From Thermomicrobiaceae bacterium (GTDB taxonomy: Bacteria; Chloroflexota; Chloroflexia; Thermomicrobiales; Thermomicrobiaceae), in the NCBI GenBank assembly GCA_007122555.1, contig SKTL01000434.1, positions 1-5,024 of the forward strand: DNA of 5,024 nt. Reading direction: 5' to 3'. The position numbers were made by a program, and so were the translations under genes. This document shows, one piece after another, positions 4,027 to 5,024 of this stretch (the stretch's first letter is position 1; each line of letters starts with the position of its first letter). The notes below the pieces were generated by a model, which was given only the letters and a program-made list of their open reading frames with translations, did not search any database and was not told where the DNA came from.

Positions 4027-5024
4027 ATGGCGCTACGCATCGCGACGGGCGGCATCTCGCAGGAAACCAACACGTTTCAGTGGGAACCGACCAGCCTTGA
4101 AGACTTTCAGCGGGGTTCCAGTGCGATTCACCGGGGCCAGGGAATTCTTGATCTCGAGGGAACGGGTACGATTTACGGCGGGATCATCGCAGAAGCCAGG
4201 AACCAGGGCGTTGAGCTGATCCCGACGACATTCGGACGCTCCGTGCCCGGCGGCCGCGTCAGCAAGGAAGCGTTCGAGACGATGGCCGGCGAGATCGTCG
4301 AAGGGATCCGGAACGCTGGCGAGATTGACGGTGTTCTGCTCGGCATCCATGGAGCAATGGCGCTGGAACACGACCACGACGGCGAAGGCCCGCTGCTTCG
4401 GGCAATCCGCGAAGTTGTCGGCCCGGATTTGCCTATCGTTGCGCCGCTCGATCTGCACACGAACCTTTCAGAGGAGATGATGGAGCTGGCTACTGCATTC
4501 GTGGGATATAAAGAGTATCCACATGTAGATACACCGGAGACAGGCGCCCGGGCCATGGAGATTCTGGTGCGGACGATCAAAGGTGAAATCACTCCTGTGA
4601 TGCACCACGTCAAAGTTCCGGTTATCGCGCCAAACCAGTCGATGGTCACGACCTGGCAGTCCCCACTGAAGACGATCATCGACCGGGCGAGAGAGATGGA
4701 GCGGGAGCCGGGAGTTGTCGCCGCGACGGTGCTCGGCGGATTTCCATTCTCAGACGTGCCGTACACCAGTATTTCAACGATTGTGGTCACCGACAACGAT
4801 AAGGACCTGGCGAAACGATTTGCATCCGAGCTCGCGCAGATGGCGTGGGATCTCCGGGCCGACTTCGAGATTCATCCGACACCGATTGACGATGCGATCC
4901 AGGAGGCGATGAACGCGCCGGAAGGCAGCGTCTACGTTCTGGCCGACATCTCGGACTCCGGCGCAAGCGGCACGGCGGGCGATGGAACCGCGGTGCTCGC
5001 AGGTTTGCTTCGGAACAATGCGAG
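4027..5024 (+). CDS. M81 family metallopeptidase (microcystinase C, MlrC-like), C-terminus beyond window
   Basis: ATG 4027 opens 332 complete codons with no stop before the edge; M81 proteins are about 490-500 aa, so about two thirds is present. The N-terminal M81 domain shows RIATGGISQETNTF (4-17), the acidic/glycine segment LEGTGTIYGG (43-52), LLGIHGAM (104-111), LDLHTNLS (141-148) and YKEYPHVDTPETG (161-173), followed by GGFPFSDVPYTS (237-248). The MlrC C-terminal domain begins with VLADISDSG and GDGT (318-321). D142, H144 and H166 have the same spacing as the zinc ligands I recall for Sphingomonad MlrC (D167, H169, H191), which implies an intact metal site. MlrC hydrolyses linearised microcystin, but most M81 proteins have unknown substrates, and nothing here indicates microcystin. 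It has no signal peptide, so it acts in the cytoplasm. It follows the M42 gene after 88 nt and may be the third gene of the same unit. Confidence 0.94.
   Translation, partial: MALRIATGGISQETNTFQWEPTSLEDFQRGSSAIHRGQGILDLEGTGTIYGGIIAEARNQGVELIPTTFGRSVPGGRVSKEAFETMAGEIVEGIRNAGEIDGVLLGIHGAMALEHDHDGEGPLLRAIREVVGPDLPIVAPLDLHTNLSEEMMELATAFVGYKEYPHVDTPETGARAMEILVRTIKGEITPVMHHVKVPVIAPNQSMVTTWQSPLKTIIDRAREMEREPGVVAATVLGGFPFSDVPYTSISTIVVTDNDKDLAKRFASELAQMAWDLRADFEIHPTPIDDAIQEAMNAPEGSVYVLADISDSGASGTAGDGTAVLAGLLRNNA

Noticed and set aside
4173..4796. Minus-strand open frame of 207 codons antisense to the M81 gene
   Set aside because: The translation is a serine/proline/isoleucine-rich low-complexity shadow; the plus strand carries conserved M81 motifs throughout.

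Overview
The window comes from a GC-rich bacterium. The set of families (a SelA-like PLP enzyme, an M42 peptidase, an M81/MlrC-like peptidase, a cytoplasmic BNR/Asp-box propeller and a Crp/Fnr regulator) resembles gene neighbourhoods I associate with Chloroflexota (Thermomicrobia or SAR202-like), but no marker gene here proves that. Dense coding, strong GGAGG-type ribosome binding sites and no mobile-element, phage, RNA-gene or CRISPR signal suggest ordinary chromosomal sequence. Both edges cut through genes.

Layout: a divergent locus with its hinge at about 1614-1831. Leftward (minus strand) runs a 96-aa thioredoxin-fold protein with a CxxC motif (1613-1323), then a Crp/Fnr-family regulator (1217-522), then the N-terminal 131 residues of a SelA-like/aminotransferase class V-fold PLP enzyme (395 to beyond base 1). 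Rightward (plus strand) runs a 334-aa five-Asp-box beta-propeller protein (1832-2836), an M42 glutamyl aminopeptidase/endoglucanase-family metallopeptidase (2907-3938), and the first 332 residues of an M81 (microcystinase C, MlrC-like) metallopeptidase (4027 to beyond the right edge).

The rightward genes look like a peptide-breakdown unit: two cytoplasmic metalloenzymes of unrelated families, both with their metal ligands intact, preceded by a propeller protein of unknown role. The leftward genes combine a transcription factor, a possible thiol-redox protein and a PLP enzyme. Whether the Crp/Fnr protein controls the peptidase genes is not shown, but the gaps carry symmetric elements that could be operators: an 8+3+8 palindrome before the M42 gene, a cluster of CGATTACG/CGTAATCG units in the divergent hinge, and a 14-bp TTG-N8-CAA box with Fnr-box geometry upstream of the regulator gene. 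These regulatory elements and the propeller-M42-M81 association are the most interesting parts; I see no clearly unprecedented system.
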